A stretch of 64,000 nucleotides of DNA, from the NCBI GenBank assembly GCA_039707655.1, contig CM077675.1, positions 419,883,162 to 419,947,161 on the forward strand, written 5' to 3'. The position numbers and the translations under genes are program-made. The notes under the pieces were generated by a model that saw only the letters and a list, made by a program, of their open reading frames with translations, was not told where the DNA came from and did no database searches. Positions 62,465 through 64,000 of this stretch are shown here, one piece after another. Each line of letters opens with the position of its first letter. Positions within the stretch are counted from its first letter, which is position 1. The stretch is from Elymus sibiricus (lineage: Eukaryota; Streptophyta; Magnoliopsida; Poales; Poaceae).

Positions 62465-64000
62465 TATGCTTAGAGTCGTGTTGGGTCAGATCCATCTTGG
62501 TGATGAATTGGAATGGTGGTGTTCATGTCCTACTGTGTGTGAGTTAAGAGTGTGAATCCAATTTGGTAAACGTAGCGATGAGAGGCCATGTAGGAGTACA
62601 TGGTGGGTTTTCTCATTGAAACCGCTCATAGGAACTGAGTTCCGTGTTTGTGTTCCAAGACTAGCTACTACCGCACATTGGGTTCCGGTAACTCGACCCC
62701 TCTCGGCCAATTAACTTCCCTGTTCTCAGTCCAGGAGTCGCAGTAGTTCAAAACATTGATAGGTGTGGCTGGGCCTGCGAAGTGGATGAACGGCCCAGTC
62801 GGGACCGGCTTGGGGCCCTGCTCACAACGTTTGAGGACATGCTGGAAACCTCGGCCGGACTTCCATTATGGGTTCCAACTCAGATAGGCGACTACCTTGG
62901 ACGTGATTCATTGTAAGTTAACATCCGTGGCCGACTCCCTCGTTGGGCTTCCGCTTGAAGGTTGCCGAGGTGCCTTTTTACGTGCACATGGCGATAAGTG
63001 GCAGGAGCATGTGTGACGAAGTACACCCCTGTAGGGTAAACTATCTATTCGAATAGCCGCATCCGCGGATATGGACTACTTGGAGACTTGCATTGTTCAT
63101 CGATAACTTTAAATGGATACTCTAAAATGCTCTAGATAAGTGTGAGTGTTATGGATGGCCTTCTCGTAGGAAGACGGGAAAGGATCCATAGTGGTGTATT
63201 GATGTGGTGAATATGTGGACTCGTGTGTGATATCCCACCTCAAAGAAAGTACTCGTAGTCGTAGTACATGTTAGCCAAGAGTCAAAGCTGGCTTGCTGCA
63301 ATAAACTCCACAACCCCCTTGTTGACAATAATGCATATGTAGATAGTTCTGATGTAAGTCTTGCTGAGTACCTTTGTACTCACGTTTGCTTATTTATGTT
63401 TTTGCAGATGAGACTTCAGTCTCATTAGTGATTCTTACGACGTGAAGTTCGATGTTTACCGGATTAGCTTGGGAATCCCAAACAAAGGTCTGGCTCCTTT
63501 GAGAGGGTCATTGTAGTTTTTCAGGCTCCTCCAGCCACTTTTAGTAGATGTCTGTACCCATACATATTATGCTTCCGCTTGTTGCTTGTATGACTTTGTG
63601 TGTTTGGTCATGTGACCTTTGTTTGTAATATTACACCATGTTAGCTCTTATGAGTATTTAATGAACACCTTGAGTCGTAGAGTTGTGTTGTGATGCCATG
63701 TTGTATCTATGCATATCGTGCATGTTGTGCGTACGGGTGACGTGCATTGGTATGTGTGGGATTCGACACCCAGTTGTGTGCCTTTAGTAGCCCTCTCTAC
63801 AGGGAAATGCCTCTTTGTGCTTCCACTGAGCCATGGTAGCTTGCTACTCCGGACACATTGATTGACCGACATGTATCCTTCTTTGTTGTTGTGTCTGTCC
63901 CTACGAGGAAATGTCTCACAGTGTAATGGAGTCCATGTAGCCTTCTATGACTCGTCTACACGCAATTGATGACAGAAATGTCTCACGGTGTAATGGAGTC
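62465..64000. repeat. High-copy Triticeae repeat, right part (runs off the window)
   Basis: Continuation of the 53380-55533 repeat after the inserted element. It contains ATGAGACTTCAGTCTCAT, a short palindrome, at 63409-63426. The last 100 bp hold a direct repeat AAATGTCTCAC(A/G)GTGTAATGG (63911 and 63976). No gene. Confidence 0.45.

Overview
The window is nuclear DNA of a grass of the wheat tribe (Triticeae). The signs are BARE/WIS/Angela-type copia LTRs that begin TGTTGGAAATATGCC, an LTR that begins TGATACGTCTCC next to a tRNA-Asp primer site, many Stowaway MITEs with CTCCCTCCGT ends, and a GC-rich host gene with plant introns. Most of the 64 kb is nested transposable elements. I recognise one intact host gene and two damaged ones.

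Layout. 1-2568: right part of a PIF/Harbinger-like element with a twice-stopped ORF1-like gene. 2569-7105: remnant of a type III polyketide synthase (chalcone synthase-like) gene on the minus strand, cut by the Harbinger end and by a 3.9 kb Mutator-like element (MULE1, 3019-6964). 7313-13260: a stray MULE1 terminus, MITEs and AT-rich foldback-like sequence. 14051-15314: a second Harbinger-like element just upstream of the host gene. 15602-48236: a STAR1-like ABC ATPase gene (259 aa, three exons) whose second intron is 31.74 kb. 50275-52664: a short-chain dehydrogenase/reductase gene with two frameshifts. 53.4-64 kb: repeat sequence carrying a 6.9 kb non-autonomous LTR element (55534-62459).

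The long intron holds the most interesting object: MULE2 (18359-47394), with 107 bp terminal inverted repeats and a perfect 9 bp target duplication. Without two later copia insertions it is about 11.2 kb. It carries five genes: a two-domain B3-like protein, a small acidic-tailed protein and a GRF zinc-finger/coiled-coil protein on the plus strand, and a plant-mobile-domain (PMD) protein and a MuDR-type transposase on the minus strand. The first two genes share a duplicated promoter: an array of E2F-like TTTCCCGCC sites, a TATA box and a similar leader. Several other non-coding tandem arrays sit between the genes. One copia element (23512-32518, intact polyprotein) landed in a 77 bp intron of the PMD gene. 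The other (35172-44033, defective reverse transcriptase) landed inside the transposase ORF.

The STAR1-like transcript must remove the whole 31.7 kb stack to join the exon with Walker A to the exon with the ABC signature and Walker B. Order of events from the nesting: MULE2 entered the intron first, then the copia elements. By LTR divergence copia 2 is the younger of the two. MULE2 resembles the VANDAL and PMD-MULE classes in carrying accessory DNA-binding-type genes plus repeat arrays. The function of its accessory genes is not known from the sequence.
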